Positions 1 through 6,915 of a stretch of 64,000 bases of DNA are shown here, in pieces. The number at the start of each line of letters is the position of its first letter. Positions within the stretch are counted from its first letter, which is position 1. Source of the stretch: Streptomyces cupreus. Lineage in GTDB: Bacteria > Actinomycetota > Actinomycetes > Streptomycetales > Streptomycetaceae. The DNA lies in assembly GCF_014257025.1 (NCBI RefSeq), contig NZ_JACMSF010000013.1, forward strand, positions 1 through 64,000. The letters are read 5' to 3'. The notes below the pieces were generated by a model, which worked only from the letters and a program-made list of their open reading frames with translations, made no database searches and was not told the DNA's origin. A program made the position numbers and the translations under genes.

Positions 1-1580
1 GCCTGTGCGGGAGGAGTGGTCGGGGCGGGCGGCGCGGGCTGGTCTCCGGTGCCGCTGGGGGTTGCGGTGGGCCAACCGCCGGGGCGGCGACCGCTGCCGG
101 TGGGGGCGGCGGTGGGCCAGGCGCCGGGGGCGGGGGCGGGAGCCGGGGTGGGCTCGGGGGGCTGGGGAGCCGGGGCTTGCTCAGCGGGCGGGGCGGGCCG
201 TGCCGGCGGTGCCGGCGGTGCGGACGGTGCGGACGGGGCCGACGGGGCCGACGGGGCGGGCTGGCCGGCCGGGGCCCCCGGCCCCCGTACCGCCGCACGA
301 GCCGCAGCCGGACCGCCGCCCGGCGGAACCGCGGCCGCCTGGGCAGGCCCGGGGACCGGTGCGTGGGCCTCGGGCCCGGGGACGTACCCCATCGCGGGGG
401 CCGCGCCGCCCCCGGAGAAGTTCACGCCGCGCTCCAGACGGTCGAGCCGGGCCATGACCGAACGCTCGTCCCCGTACGCGGCGGGGAGCATCACGCGCGC
501 GCAGATCAGTTCGAGTTGGAGTCGGGGCGAGGTGGCGCCCCGCATCTCGGTCAGGCCCTCGTTGACAAGGTCGGCGGCGCGGCTGAGTTCGGCGGCGCCG
601 AAGATGCCGGCCTGGGCCTGCATACGCTCCAGGACGTCCGCGGGGGCGTCGATGAGCCCCTTCTCGACGGCGTCCGGCACGGCGGCGAGGATCACGAGGT
701 CCCGCAGCCGCTCCAGCAGGTCGGCGACGAAGCGCCGGGGGTCGTTGCCGCCCTCGATGACACGGTCGACGACCTCGAAGGCGGCGGCGCCGTCACCGGT
801 CGCGAAGGCCTCGACGACGGAGTCGAGGAGCGAGCCGTCGGTGTACCCGAGGAGGGAGGTGGCCATGGCATACGTCACACCCTCCTCCTTGGCGGCGGCG
901 AGCAGCTGGTCCATGACGGACATGGAGTCACGCACGGAGCCGGCGCCCGCGCGCACGACGAGCGGAAGGACGCCGTCCTCGACCGGGATGGTCTCCCTCC
1001 CACACACATCGGCGAGGTAATCCCGCAGGGTCCCCGGCGGCACGAGCCGGAAGGGATAGTGATGGGTCCGCGAACGGATCGTCCCGATGACCTTCTCGGG
1101 CTCGGTGGTGGCGAAGATGAACTTCAGATGCTCGGGCGGTTCCTCGACGACCTTGAGCAACGCATTGAACCCGGCCGACGTGACCATGTGGGCCTCGTCG
1201 ATGATGTAGATCTTGTACCGGCTGGAGGCGGGCCCGAAGAAGGCCTTCTCCCGCAGCTCACGAGCGTCGTCGACACCGCCGTGCGAAGCGGCGTCGATCT
1301 CGATGACGTCGATGGAACCGGGGCCGTTGCGCGCGAGATCCCGACAGGACTGGCACTCCCCGCACGGGGTCGGCGTAGGCCCTTGCTCGCAGTTCAGACA
1401 CCTGGCAAGAATCCGCGCGCTGGTGGTCTTCCCGCACCCACGCGGCCCGCTGAACAGGTACGCGTGATTGACCCGGTTGTTCCGCAGCGCCTGCTGCAAC
1501 GGGTCGGTGACATGCTCCTGCCCGATGACCTCGGCGAACGACTCCGGGCGATAGCGGCGGTACAGCGCGAGAGACGACAC
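1..1580 (-). CDS. dnaX: DNA polymerase III subunit gamma/tau (5' part; runs off the window)
   Basis: This is the clamp-loader ATPase of the replicative polymerase, which opens and loads the beta clamp at primed DNA. The GTG start at 1580 gives MSSLALYRRYRPESFAEVIG, the usual DnaX N-terminus. Walker A is GPRGCGKTT (about residue 45), followed by four zinc-ligand cysteines (CLNCEQG...CGECQSC). Walker B is IYIIDEAH and the sensor-1 stretch reads FIFATTEPEKV. After about residue 370 the protein becomes a Pro/Ala-rich linker with PSA and PAP repeats. The frame is still open at base 1, so the tau-like C-terminus is outside the window. It lies directly downstream of the SRP RNA on the same strand. 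Confidence 0.96.
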   Translation of the reverse strand, partial: MSSLALYRRYRPESFAEVIGQEHVTDPLQQALRNNRVNHAYLFSGPRGCGKTTSARILARCLNCEQGPTPTPCGECQSCRDLARNGPGSIDVIEIDAASHGGVDDARELREKAFFGPASSRYKIYIIDEAHMVTSAGFNALLKVVEEPPEHLKFIFATTEPEKVIGTIRSRTHHYPFRLVPPGTLRDYLADVCGRETIPVEDGVLPLVVRAGAGSVRDSMSVMDQLLAAAKEEGVTYAMATSLLGYTDGSLLDSVVEAFATGDGAAAFEVVDRVIEGGNDPRRFVADLLERLRDLVILAAVPDAVEKGLIDAPADVLERMQAQAGIFGAAELSRAADLVNEGLTEMRGATSPRLQLELICARVMLPAAYGDERSVMARLDRLERGVNFSGGGAAPAMGYVPGPEAHAPVPGPAQAAAVPPGGGPAAARAAVRGPGAPAGQPAPSAPSAPSAPSAPPAPPARPAPPAEQAPAPQPPEPTPAPAPAPGAWPTAAPTGSGRRPGGWPTATPSGTGDQPAPPAPTTPPAQ

Positions 1581-1630
1581 GCATACGAGGTTATAGGCGC
1601 CCACTGACAACCCGGCCCACGAGAACGCAA

Positions 1631-1720
1631 GCGCCCCCCACGCACCCGCCAGAGCCAACCTACCCTTGCTGCCTTCCGGCCCTGGGGGAGTTCAGTCAGA
1701 TAGCGCCGCGTGAGGGGCTC
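1631..1720 (-). ncRNA. ffs: Signal recognition particle RNA, small bacterial type
   Basis: On the minus strand the conserved SRP apical domain reads AGGGCCGGAAGGCAGCAAGG, containing the GGAA tetraloop and the asymmetric internal loop bound by Ffh. The ends (GAGCCCCTCA and TGGGGGGCGC) can pair to close a hairpin of about 90 nt. The position just upstream of dnaX on the same strand is the known arrangement in high-GC Gram-positives. The exact ends are estimated from pairing. Confidence 0.93.
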
Positions 1721-1794
1721 CGCACAGAGTACCCGACGTCAGCAGGTGGGAACGAGTTCGCGAGCACTCCTCTCGGTCATGTAATGTTTCCGGC

Positions 1795-1882
1795 GGAGGA
1801 TTCGCCTAGAGGCCTAGGGCGCACGCTTGGAAAGCGTGTTGGGGGCAACCCCTCACGAGTTCGAATCTCGTATCCTCCGCCA
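1795..1882 (+). tRNA. tRNA-Ser(GGA)
   Basis: The acceptor stem pairs GGAGGAT with ATCCTCC. The anticodon loop CTTGGAAAG carries GGA. There is a long class II variable arm (GTTGGGGGCAACCCC), and the T-arm contains TTCGAAT. The discriminator G is followed by an encoded CCA. Its 3' end is duplicated at 6226-6255, which marks it as the integration site of the island that follows. Confidence 0.97.
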
Positions 1883-1883
1883 G
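1854..1883 (+). repeat. Left attachment-like repeat (tRNA-Ser 3' end)
   Basis: The last 30 bases of the tRNA region match 6226-6255 at 27 of 30 positions. Differences occur only at TTCGAATC versus TTCCGATC and CGTATCC versus CGCATCC. This is the size and position expected for the core attL of an element inserted by a tyrosine integrase into a tRNA 3' end. An integrase remnant lies immediately inside it. Confidence 0.7.
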
Positions 1884-1901
1884 TGCCTCACCGGGCACGA
1901 T

Positions 1902-1939
1902 GTCGAAGGGCCCCACCGTTCGCGGTGGGGCCCTTCGAC
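1902..1939. terminator. Bidirectional hairpin terminator after tRNA-Ser
   Basis: Perfect 16-nt arms GTCGAAGGGCCCCACC and GGTGGGGCCCTTCGAC surround a 6-nt loop. It sits between the tRNA (plus) and the integrase remnant (minus), and could end transcripts from either side. There is no strong U-run. Confidence 0.7.
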
Positions 1940-1961
1940 GTTGTCCGTCTCAGTTTCCGTC

Positions 1962-2190
1962 TCAGTTGGTCTTCGGGAGCTCCCACAGCGCATCGCCGAC
2001 TTGCTGCGCGACCTTGCGGAGCATGGTCCCCGTCACATGTAGCGAGCGCGCATCCGGGCCGCTCCCCCAGGCTCCCAGCCCATGATCGCGTCGATCACAA
2101 CATCCGGGACGCCGAGGATCAGTAGGACGGTGGCGGCGGTGTGGCGGGCGTCATGGAGACGGCCGTCCCGTACGCCCGCGGTCGGCTGAG
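1962..2190 (-). pseudogene. Remnant of a tyrosine site-specific integrase (C-terminal catalytic part)
   Basis: The minus strand reads AGVRDGRLHDARHTAATVLL and then ILGVP...IMGWEP...RARYM, the box II H-x-x-R region and nucleophile tyrosine of actinobacterial phage and AICE integrases. After RYM an apparent 4-nt loss creates TGA. Reading one frame over continues VTGTMLRKVAQQVGDALWEL and stops at 1962, a typical integrase tail. The N-terminal 250 or so residues, including the first catalytic Arg, are missing upstream of about 2190. It is therefore both truncated and frameshifted. It abuts the tRNA-Ser(GGA), as an integrase normally does its att site. Confidence 0.75.
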
Positions 2191-2236
2191 CGGATCCGTT
2201 CGCCTCGCGTTGTGTCCACTAGGCGTTGCTGTCCCG

Positions 2237-2795
2237 ATGGCGGCGTCGCAGTCTGGAAAGAAGAAGCCGCCAACGCCTGAGTCCACGACATCGGTGCCCG
2301 AGCCGACAACGCCGGCGCCCGCTTTCCCCCGGCCGACGCCCACATCGACGGTCACCGACGCGTCGTCCGTCGTCCGCGCATATTTCGCTGCCATCAACGC
2401 TCAGGGCTATCGACGAGCCTGGGACCTCGCAGGCAAGAACCTCTCAGACTCCTACTCAGCCTTCGTCAACGGGTTCGCCACCACCGCCCACGACACCCTT
2501 CGCGTCCTCCATGCCGACAACGACACCGTCTCGGTCAGGCTGGAGGCCACGCAGACCGACGGCTCGCTGAGGATCTTCGAAGGCACCTACACGGTGCACG
2601 ACGGCACGGTCGTCGGCGCTGACGTACACGAGGTGACTGGGCCGGAGCCGCGCCCCAGCGAAGACTCCCCCTACTACGAGAACTGCGACGAGGCACGACC
2701 CGCAGGCGTCGCACCCATCTATGAGGGTGAACCTGGCTACGCCGCATCTCGATCGAGACGGCGACGGAGTGGCCTGCGAACCGTATCCCCCGTGA
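2237..2795 (+). pseudogene. Excalibur-domain secreted/lipoprotein gene, N-truncated and frameshifted
   Basis: From ATG 2237 the frame reads SGKKKPPTPEST and a Pro/Thr-rich linker, then an NTF2-like segment (SSVVRAYFAAINAQGYRRAW, about residues 45-125). It ends with the first half of an excalibur calcium-binding motif, YYENCDEARPAGVAPIYEGEPGY. A 2-nt loss then shifts the frame. In the next frame the motif finishes HLDRDGDGVACEPYPP and a stop at 2795, restoring the DxDxDG loop and second Cys. No signal peptide precedes the linker, so the 5' end is probably lost at the junction with the integrase remnant. A sequencing error could explain the frameshift but not the missing N-terminus. Confidence 0.65.
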
Positions 2796-3160
2796 GTCAC
2801 AAGATCTCGGCGCCCCCAGCTCCCAGGCAGCCCCCGGTCCCGTGTGATCGCAGCTTCCCAGGCTGAGGTGCCGCAGTTCGGTGACGAGGTGAGTATCACT
2901 GCGCCTGCTGGCAGCAGGGGACGATGCCGCGGTCGTGCTCGGCAAGGTCTTCGCCCCTTCGCCATCGTCGAGAAGGAAACCGGGCTGACTGCCTACGACC
3001 CTCAGACGGAACGTCCGCCGGCGGAGATGGAACCGCCAGGCGCGATAGAGCTGATGTCGAGGATCACCAGGATCTGCGCAGCCGCTGTGGCGGTTGATCA
3101 ACCACCGACGGAGGCGTGGCGGAGGCCGGTGGGGGCGCAGCGAGGCACACGCGCGCCTGA
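2796..3160. other. Stretch of the island with no recognisable gene
   Basis: I read all six frames here and found no start with a ribosome site, no known motif and no convincing structure. Short open frames exist but look like high-GC shadows. It is probably decayed sequence between the excalibur and BNR remnants. Confidence 0.5.
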
Positions 3161-3421
3161 TCGGTCGGCGCAGGGCAGGTCCTGGCCTTCCTGTCCTGGC
3201 CCGCGGCCGACGCCCTGTACGGCGTCGACCTCGCCGGCGACCTGCACCGCAGCACCGACAACGGGGCGACCTGGACGAAGACCGGGACCGTTCCGGGCGG
3301 GCAGCCCCAGGCGCTGAGCGCTGTGGACGCCAAGCGCGTCTTCGCCGCCACGCAGGACGGCGTGTACGAATCCGGTGACGGTGGCAGGACGTTCACCGAG
3401 CGCCTGCCTGTGTCCTCCTGA
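3161..3421 (+). pseudogene. C-terminal fragment of an F510_1955-type BNR/Asp-box glycosylhydrolase
   Basis: The frame from 3161 to the TGA at 3419-3421 encodes LAFLSWPAADALYGVDLAG, then two Asp-box repeats STDNGATW and ESGDGGRTF. This is the end of the beta-propeller protein often annotated F510_1955 family. A stop (TGA 3158-3160) precedes it in frame, and no start or signal peptide is present, so most of the roughly 300-residue protein is missing. In Streptomyces I associate this family with small His-rich exported proteins in metal-response neighbourhoods, which fits the next two genes (recollection, unchecked). Confidence 0.6.
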
Positions 3422-3445
3422 AGGGCACTGAGCGCGCAAAGTTCG

Positions 3446-4324
3446 TCAGTGGCTGTGTCCTGGTACGCCGTGGTCATCGGCAGCCCGGGAGGAGGTGGCC
3501 GTCGTCGGCTCCCCACTCGGGCGGGCACTCGGAGTCGCACTGCGGGCCGGGCTCTCGGAGGAACCGGGGTCGTGCTGGTGGCCGTCTGTCCCGCTCGTCT
3601 GCGGCTCCTCTTCGGTGGCGGGCTCTTCGCCGTGGCTGTGGCCGTGCCCGTCGCCGCCCGGCTGCGCGGCCATCTCCTGGGCGATGCCCTTCAGGCCGAC
3701 GAAGGCGACGGCGGCCGTCACTGCCACCAGGACCCCGGCCGGACCGAGGATGTTGCGCCACCGGGTGGGCTGGTGGCGCAGCACGTAGGCGACGAAGGAG
3801 AGTGCCAGGCCGAAGGGGATGAGCATCGCCGCCCGTTCGGGAAAGTCCTCGAAGTGCTGCAGGCCGCCGCTGAGCATTCCGATGCCGAACGACAGCGCGA
3901 GGGAGGCCGCCACCACGCCGAAGACCTTCGCGGGGCTGGGGCGGCTGCGGGTGAGGACGAACTCGTTGAGCACGGTGGCACAGAGGAAGACTGCGGCGCC
4001 TATGACGGCGATGAGGGTGTAGCGGGTGGGATCGAGCGGGTGGTGCACGATGGCGCCGCTGATCAGCCCGGCTCCGACGAAGGTCGCGGCATAGCTCAGA
4101 TAGTCGCCGAGCAGCGGGGTGCGCTTGGGTGCCCGGCGACGCCCGCGCCGACCGCCGGTCCTGTTGGCGGGCTCGCGTTCCGCGCGGCGCGGCGCGGGTG
4201 CGGTGCCGTCTCGGTCGGCTGAGTGCGAGCCGTACTGCGCGGCTTGGTGGGAGAGGTATGTGGGACGGGTCGCGTATGGCGGTGCCGACAGCGGGCGGGG
4301 GTCGGCGAGGTGGTGCTGGGACAT
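3446..4324 (-). CDS. Multi-pass membrane protein with His-rich C-terminal tail
   Basis: A protein of about 292 residues. A basic Arg-rich cytoplasmic N-terminus (residues 1-75) is followed by about five hydrophobic segments (LSYAATFVGAGLISGAIV; LIAVIGAAVFLCATVL; VFGVVAASLALSFGIGML; MLIPFGLALSFVAYVL; AGVLVAVTAAVAFVGL). The acidic tail carries clustered histidines (GDGHGHSHGEE, DGHQHDP) and ends GVPGHSH. A metal-binding role is inferred from the His clusters and from the copper-type operator at the island edge. I chose ATG 4324, which has AAGGGTG upstream; a GTG at 4348 is possible. No family name is recognised. Confidence 0.6.
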   Translation of the reverse strand: MSQHHLADPRPLSAPPYATRPTYLSHQAAQYGSHSADRDGTAPAPRRAEREPANRTGGRRGRRRAPKRTPLLGDYLSYAATFVGAGLISGAIVHHPLDPTRYTLIAVIGAAVFLCATVLNEFVLTRSRPSPAKVFGVVAASLALSFGIGMLSGGLQHFEDFPERAAMLIPFGLALSFVAYVLRHQPTRWRNILGPAGVLVAVTAAVAFVGLKGIAQEMAAQPGGDGHGHSHGEEPATEEEPQTSGTDGHQHDPGSSESPARSATPSARPSGEPTTATSSRAADDHGVPGHSH

Positions 4325-4522
4325 GGGAACAGTGACACCCTTCGGCACGGGCCGGCTGCAGCGCGGTACGCCGGTACGGATGTACGGCGCAGAGGGCGCT
4401 GGGTGGCGGCCCGGAGAACACGGACGGGGGGAGAGCGGTCGGGCAGGCCCCTCGGCGGAGCGGCGGACCGGAACTGTGAGCCGCGCCGAGGCAGTGTGGT
4501 GCCGTCGGTGCGGGTCCCCTCT

Positions 4523-4954
4523 CTAAATCCGCAGGACTCCCAGCGCGTGGGGTGAGGTGTACGCGCGGAAGCTGAACAGCCCGTCGGCGGGCGGCGCCGC
4601 GTGCGTGGCGGTCGTGGTCCCGGCCGCGAGCTGAGCCGTCGGCACTGGCCAGGGCCCGGCGGGTACGGAAGCCCAGCAGCCGGCCTCGGGCAAGGAGTCC
4701 GAGTCCGCGGTGGCATGGGCCGTTGTGCGGTGCGGGGCTTCGCCGGGCAGGTCCGGCTCGTGTCCGTGAGGCCGGGCACAGGATGCCGGGTCCGCCGGGC
4801 CGAGGTCGAGGTGGCGGGCGGTCGAGTGTCCGGTGACGCCGTCATGGGCGTCGGCATGCGCCAGGGTGTGGACGACACCGAGGCCGATGAGGAGCAGGCC
4901 GAGCAGCAGCAGGCGCACCAGGAGACGCCCGGCTGCCCTCGATCTGCTCGTCAC
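4523..4954 (-). CDS. Small exported/membrane-anchored His-rich protein (DUF6153-like)
   Basis: A protein of 143 residues from GTG 4954, preceded by GAGGGGCGAC. An N-terminal hydrophobic segment (LLVRLLLLGLLLIGLGVVH) looks like a signal anchor. It is followed by HTLAHADAHDGVTGHST and further scattered His and two Cys (CARPHGHE, GCWAS). The small size, single N-terminal helix and His richness resemble the DUF6153 family common in Streptomyces metal-related clusters; this assignment is from memory. It is on the same strand as the His-rich membrane protein, 200 bp upstream of it, in the decayed island. Confidence 0.5.
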   Translation of the reverse strand: MTSRSRAAGRLLVRLLLLGLLLIGLGVVHTLAHADAHDGVTGHSTARHLDLGPADPASCARPHGHEPDLPGEAPHRTTAHATADSDSLPEAGCWASVPAGPWPVPTAQLAAGTTTATHAAPPADGLFSFRAYTSPHALGVLRI

Positions 4955-5059
4955 GTCGCCCCTCGTCCGCGCCTTGGGCGGAGTGCTCGTCCTCGTGTTG
5001 GCGGCATCAGCGTACCCACGGCCCGCCGGCGTCGGTTCCCGGATCCGGACGAGTGATCC

Positions 5060-5191
5060 TCAAGCCTCGCGCCAGGTGAGTCGGATGAGCAGGTTCTTCG
5101 CGTCCTCCGAGACCTCGGCCTCGGCGGCGACGTCGTAGCAGGCGGCAGCAATCTGACTGCGGAAGGCGAAGTCCCGGCGACCGCCGGTCAC
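5060..5191 (-). CDS. Short reading frame, possible gene remnant
   Basis: From GTG 5191 the frame encodes about 43 residues (TGGRRDFAFRSQIAAACYDV...VSEDAKNLLIRLTWREA). Amino acid use is more protein-like than neighbouring shadows. The same frame continues upstream without a start (DQDLWSALHGQGVQHLVGHA), so it may be the 3' end of a longer gene that has lost its start. It lies just downstream of the 63-residue gene on the same strand. Function unknown. Confidence 0.25.
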   Translation of the reverse strand: MTGGRRDFAFRSQIAAACYDVAAEAEVSEDAKNLLIRLTWREA

Positions 5192-5249
5192 GGCGTGGCC
5201 GACGAGGTGCTGTACGCCTTGTCCATGCAGAGCCGACCACAGATCCTGA

Positions 5250-5441
5250 TCACATATCTCCCGCGCGGGCCGTCTGCATGTCGTAGTCGCTGAGCAGTTG
5301 CCTCAGTTGTTCCAGCGCCTGCTCCGGGATGTCCGGTGGCGCGGACTCGGTCACGAAGCGGGCGGCGGCGACGAGCGCCGCGAACTCGTAGGCGTGAGCG
5401 GTCACCCGCACAATCCCCGGCCGAGTCCACTCCAGACGCAT
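5250..5441 (-). CDS. Small 63-residue protein downstream of the AhpD-like gene
   Basis: ATG 5441 follows the TGA of the AhpD-like gene by 2 nt, so the two are probably translationally coupled. The product starts MRLEWTRPGIVRVTAHAYEF and contains a helical, acidic stretch (ESAPPDIPEQALEQLRQLLS). There is no signal peptide or membrane segment. The family is not recognised; partnership with the upstream enzyme is inferred from the coupling only. Confidence 0.5.
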   Translation of the reverse strand: MRLEWTRPGIVRVTAHAYEFAALVAAARFVTESAPPDIPEQALEQLRQLLSDYDMQTARAGDM

Positions 5442-5443
5442 GA

Positions 5444-5836
5444 TCAGCCCTTCGCCGCCAGGTAGTCCTTGATCTGTTCGAGCTCCTGGGCGAAGCCGTC
5501 GTAGTCCTCACGGATGCCGTTGAGGTACGCGCTCCAGCCGATGCTGTTCTTCGCGTAGTGGAGGGCTTCCTGGATCTCCTCGTCCGTGGCCCCGAACATT
5601 TTCGCGGCCTCCATGTGGAAGAGCGTGCAGTACCGGCACTTCGTCTCGGAGTGCACCGCGAGTCCGATCAGTTCCTTGTACTTGTTGGGTATGAGCGTCT
5701 CGCCGAGCTCGAGCTTCTTGAAGAGCTCCCACTCGTGGTCCAGCAGGTCATCGGGGATACGGGAGAAGAAGTGAGGTACTAGACCCAGCGTCTCCTTGAT
5801 CTCCGACTCGACGGCGCCTCGGTTGCGGCCTGCCAT
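5444..5836 (-). CDS. Carboxymuconolactone decarboxylase / AhpD-like protein
   Basis: A protein of 130 residues from ATG 5836, with AGAGGAG 8 nt upstream. It carries the AhpD-type signature ETKCRYCTLFHMEAAKMFGA (CxxC then H, about residues 64-83), found in proteins acting as alkylhydroperoxidase partners or in small-molecule decarboxylation. The fold is all-helical with no export signal, so it is cytoplasmic. It heads a short unit with the 63-residue gene inside the tRNA-Ser island and is the most intact gene there. Substrate unknown. Confidence 0.8.
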   Translation of the reverse strand: MAGRNRGAVESEIKETLGLVPHFFSRIPDDLLDHEWELFKKLELGETLIPNKYKELIGLAVHSETKCRYCTLFHMEAAKMFGATDEEIQEALHYAKNSIGWSAYLNGIREDYDGFAQELEQIKDYLAAKG

Positions 5837-5974
5837 GGCGACCACTCCTCTCAGCCATTCGGAATAACTGCCTCCATTTCCAAGCTAGAGAGCGCCGGCT
5901 CCCCCTGCCACCGCTGTCGATCCCGCCGCCTGCCGCCCCTGCGGACACCAGCTGTCTGCCCGCAGGTAAGCACC

Positions 5975-6220
5975 TTGCCCGCGGCCGGCGGCATCGCCCA
6001 CACCACTCTCACCCGAGCCACTGACGTCCTGACCGAGAAGCGGGTCGTTGCCGCCGAACCGCCGCTTTCACTGAGGCCGTCGAAGGAACGCCGATACCGC
6101 ATCAAGGAGCGGTGGACGAGCCGGCGAGGGCGGGCGATCGAACCCCTCGCCTGCAGGCGGTGTACGGCCCCGAGGAACTGCTCAGCGCTTGGCGCAGAGC
6201 GTGAGCAGGGACTGAGCCCG
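5975..6220 (+). pseudogene. Internal-deletion remnant of an AAA ATPase (DUF234 type)
   Basis: The plus frame reads AAGGIAHTTLTRATDVLTEK, then RVVAAEPPLSLRP and ERRYRIKE, and next RWTSRRGRAIEPLACR. From memory, DUF234-type archaeal-like ATPases contain these two blocks separated by about 40 residues (PYLRFWLAFL...). Here the spacer is missing, as are the Walker ATPase part and the C-terminal nuclease-like part. No credible start codon exists. I read it as a deletion remnant at the right end of the island; family assignment is moderate. Confidence 0.4.
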
Positions 6221-6225
6221 CCCCC

Positions 6226-6255
6226 CACGAGTTCCGATCTCGCATCCTCCGCCAG
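6226..6255 (+). repeat. Right attachment-like repeat (imperfect copy of tRNA-Ser 3' end)
   Basis: CACGAGTTCCGATCTCGCAT then CCTCCGCCAG matches bases 1854-1883 at 27 of 30 positions, including the encoded CCA. No other part of a tRNA is present, so it is not a tRNA gene. It closes a 4.4-kb interval rich in broken genes, as an attR should. Confidence 0.65.
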
Positions 6256-6263
6256 CCCCCGGA

Positions 6264-6280
6264 ATACCCCATGGGGGTAT
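6264..6280. promoter_or_regulatory. CsoR-like copper operator
   Basis: ATACCCCATGGGGGTAT is a near-perfect dyad with the C4/G4-5 core and flanking ATA/TAT typical of actinobacterial CsoR boxes in front of copper-efflux genes. It lies 63 bp before the His-rich DUF4396 gene and 9 bp after the right att-like repeat. No csoR gene is in the window, so the repressor would act from elsewhere. Confidence 0.7.
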
Positions 6281-6342
6281 ATGGTTGATCGCAGTGGGCC
6301 CGGGGACACGGGTCTCAGTCAGTGGGGATTGGGGACGTAGTC

Positions 6343-6861
6343 ATGGATCACAGTGCTCATCACGCCGCTGCCGCGCACGACCATGTCGGGCACTCAGGGC
6401 ACTCCGGGCACGAGGGGCATGCCTCCGGTGCTTCCTGGGGGATGGCGATCAAGGCCACGCTGCACTGCCTCACCGGGTGTGCCATCGGGGAGATCCTGGG
6501 GATGGTGATCGGGACCGCCCTGGTGTGGGGGAACGCGCCGACCATGGTGTTGGCCATCACGCTGGCGTTCCTCTTCGGGTATTCGTTCACCCTCTTCGCC
6601 GTGGTGCGGGCCGGGCTGGACCTCAAGTCCGCGATCAAGGTCGCGCTTGCCGCCGACACCGTGTCCATCGCCGTCATGGAGCTCGTGGACAACGCGATCA
6701 TCGCCCTCACCCCCGGCGCCCTGGACGCCCATCTCGACGACGGGCTGTTCTGGTCCGCTCTGCTCGGTGGATTCGCCGTGGCGTTCGTGATCACCACACC
6801 GGTCAACAAGTGGATGATCGGGCGGGGCAAGGGGCATGCCGTCGTGCACGCCTATCACTGA
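6343..6861 (+). CDS. His-rich DUF4396 membrane protein, probably copper-responsive
   Basis: A protein of 172 residues from ATG 6343 (GGGGA 7 nt upstream; GTG 6322 is an in-frame alternative). The N-terminal 35 residues are packed with His (MDHSAHHAAAAHDHVGHSGH). About four hydrophobic helices follow, with AIKATLHCLTGCAIGEILGM, the Cys-containing core of DUF4396, and a C-terminal helix before KGHAVVHAYH. DUF4396 proteins occur with copper and heavy-metal handling genes. Together with the CsoR-like dyad upstream this suggests copper-induced expression. A palindromic terminator follows directly. Confidence 0.75.
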   Translation: MDHSAHHAAAAHDHVGHSGHSGHEGHASGASWGMAIKATLHCLTGCAIGEILGMVIGTALVWGNAPTMVLAITLAFLFGYSFTLFAVVRAGLDLKSAIKVALAADTVSIAVMELVDNAIIALTPGALDAHLDDGLFWSALLGGFAVAFVITTPVNKWMIGRGKGHAVVHAYH

Positions 6862-6877
6862 TGACGGTCAGTCCATG

Positions 6878-6906
6878 CGGAGAAGGCGAAGGCTTCGCCT
6901 TCTCCG
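6878..6906. terminator. Palindromic terminator between convergent genes
   Basis: Perfect 14-nt arms CGGAGAAGGCGAAG and CTTCGCCTTCTCCG leave a one-base centre, so the working loop is smaller. It lies between the DUF4396 gene (plus) and the GH42 gene (minus) and can serve both. Confidence 0.8.
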
Positions 6907-6915
6907 CCACGCACC

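Noticed and set aside
177..1607. Long open frame on the plus strand opposite dnaX
   Set aside because: It is antisense to a clear dnaX frame, lacks motifs and has the composition of a high-GC shadow.
6226..6255. Possible second serine tRNA
   Set aside because: Only the 3' T-arm/acceptor portion is present; there is no anticodon arm or 5' acceptor upstream.
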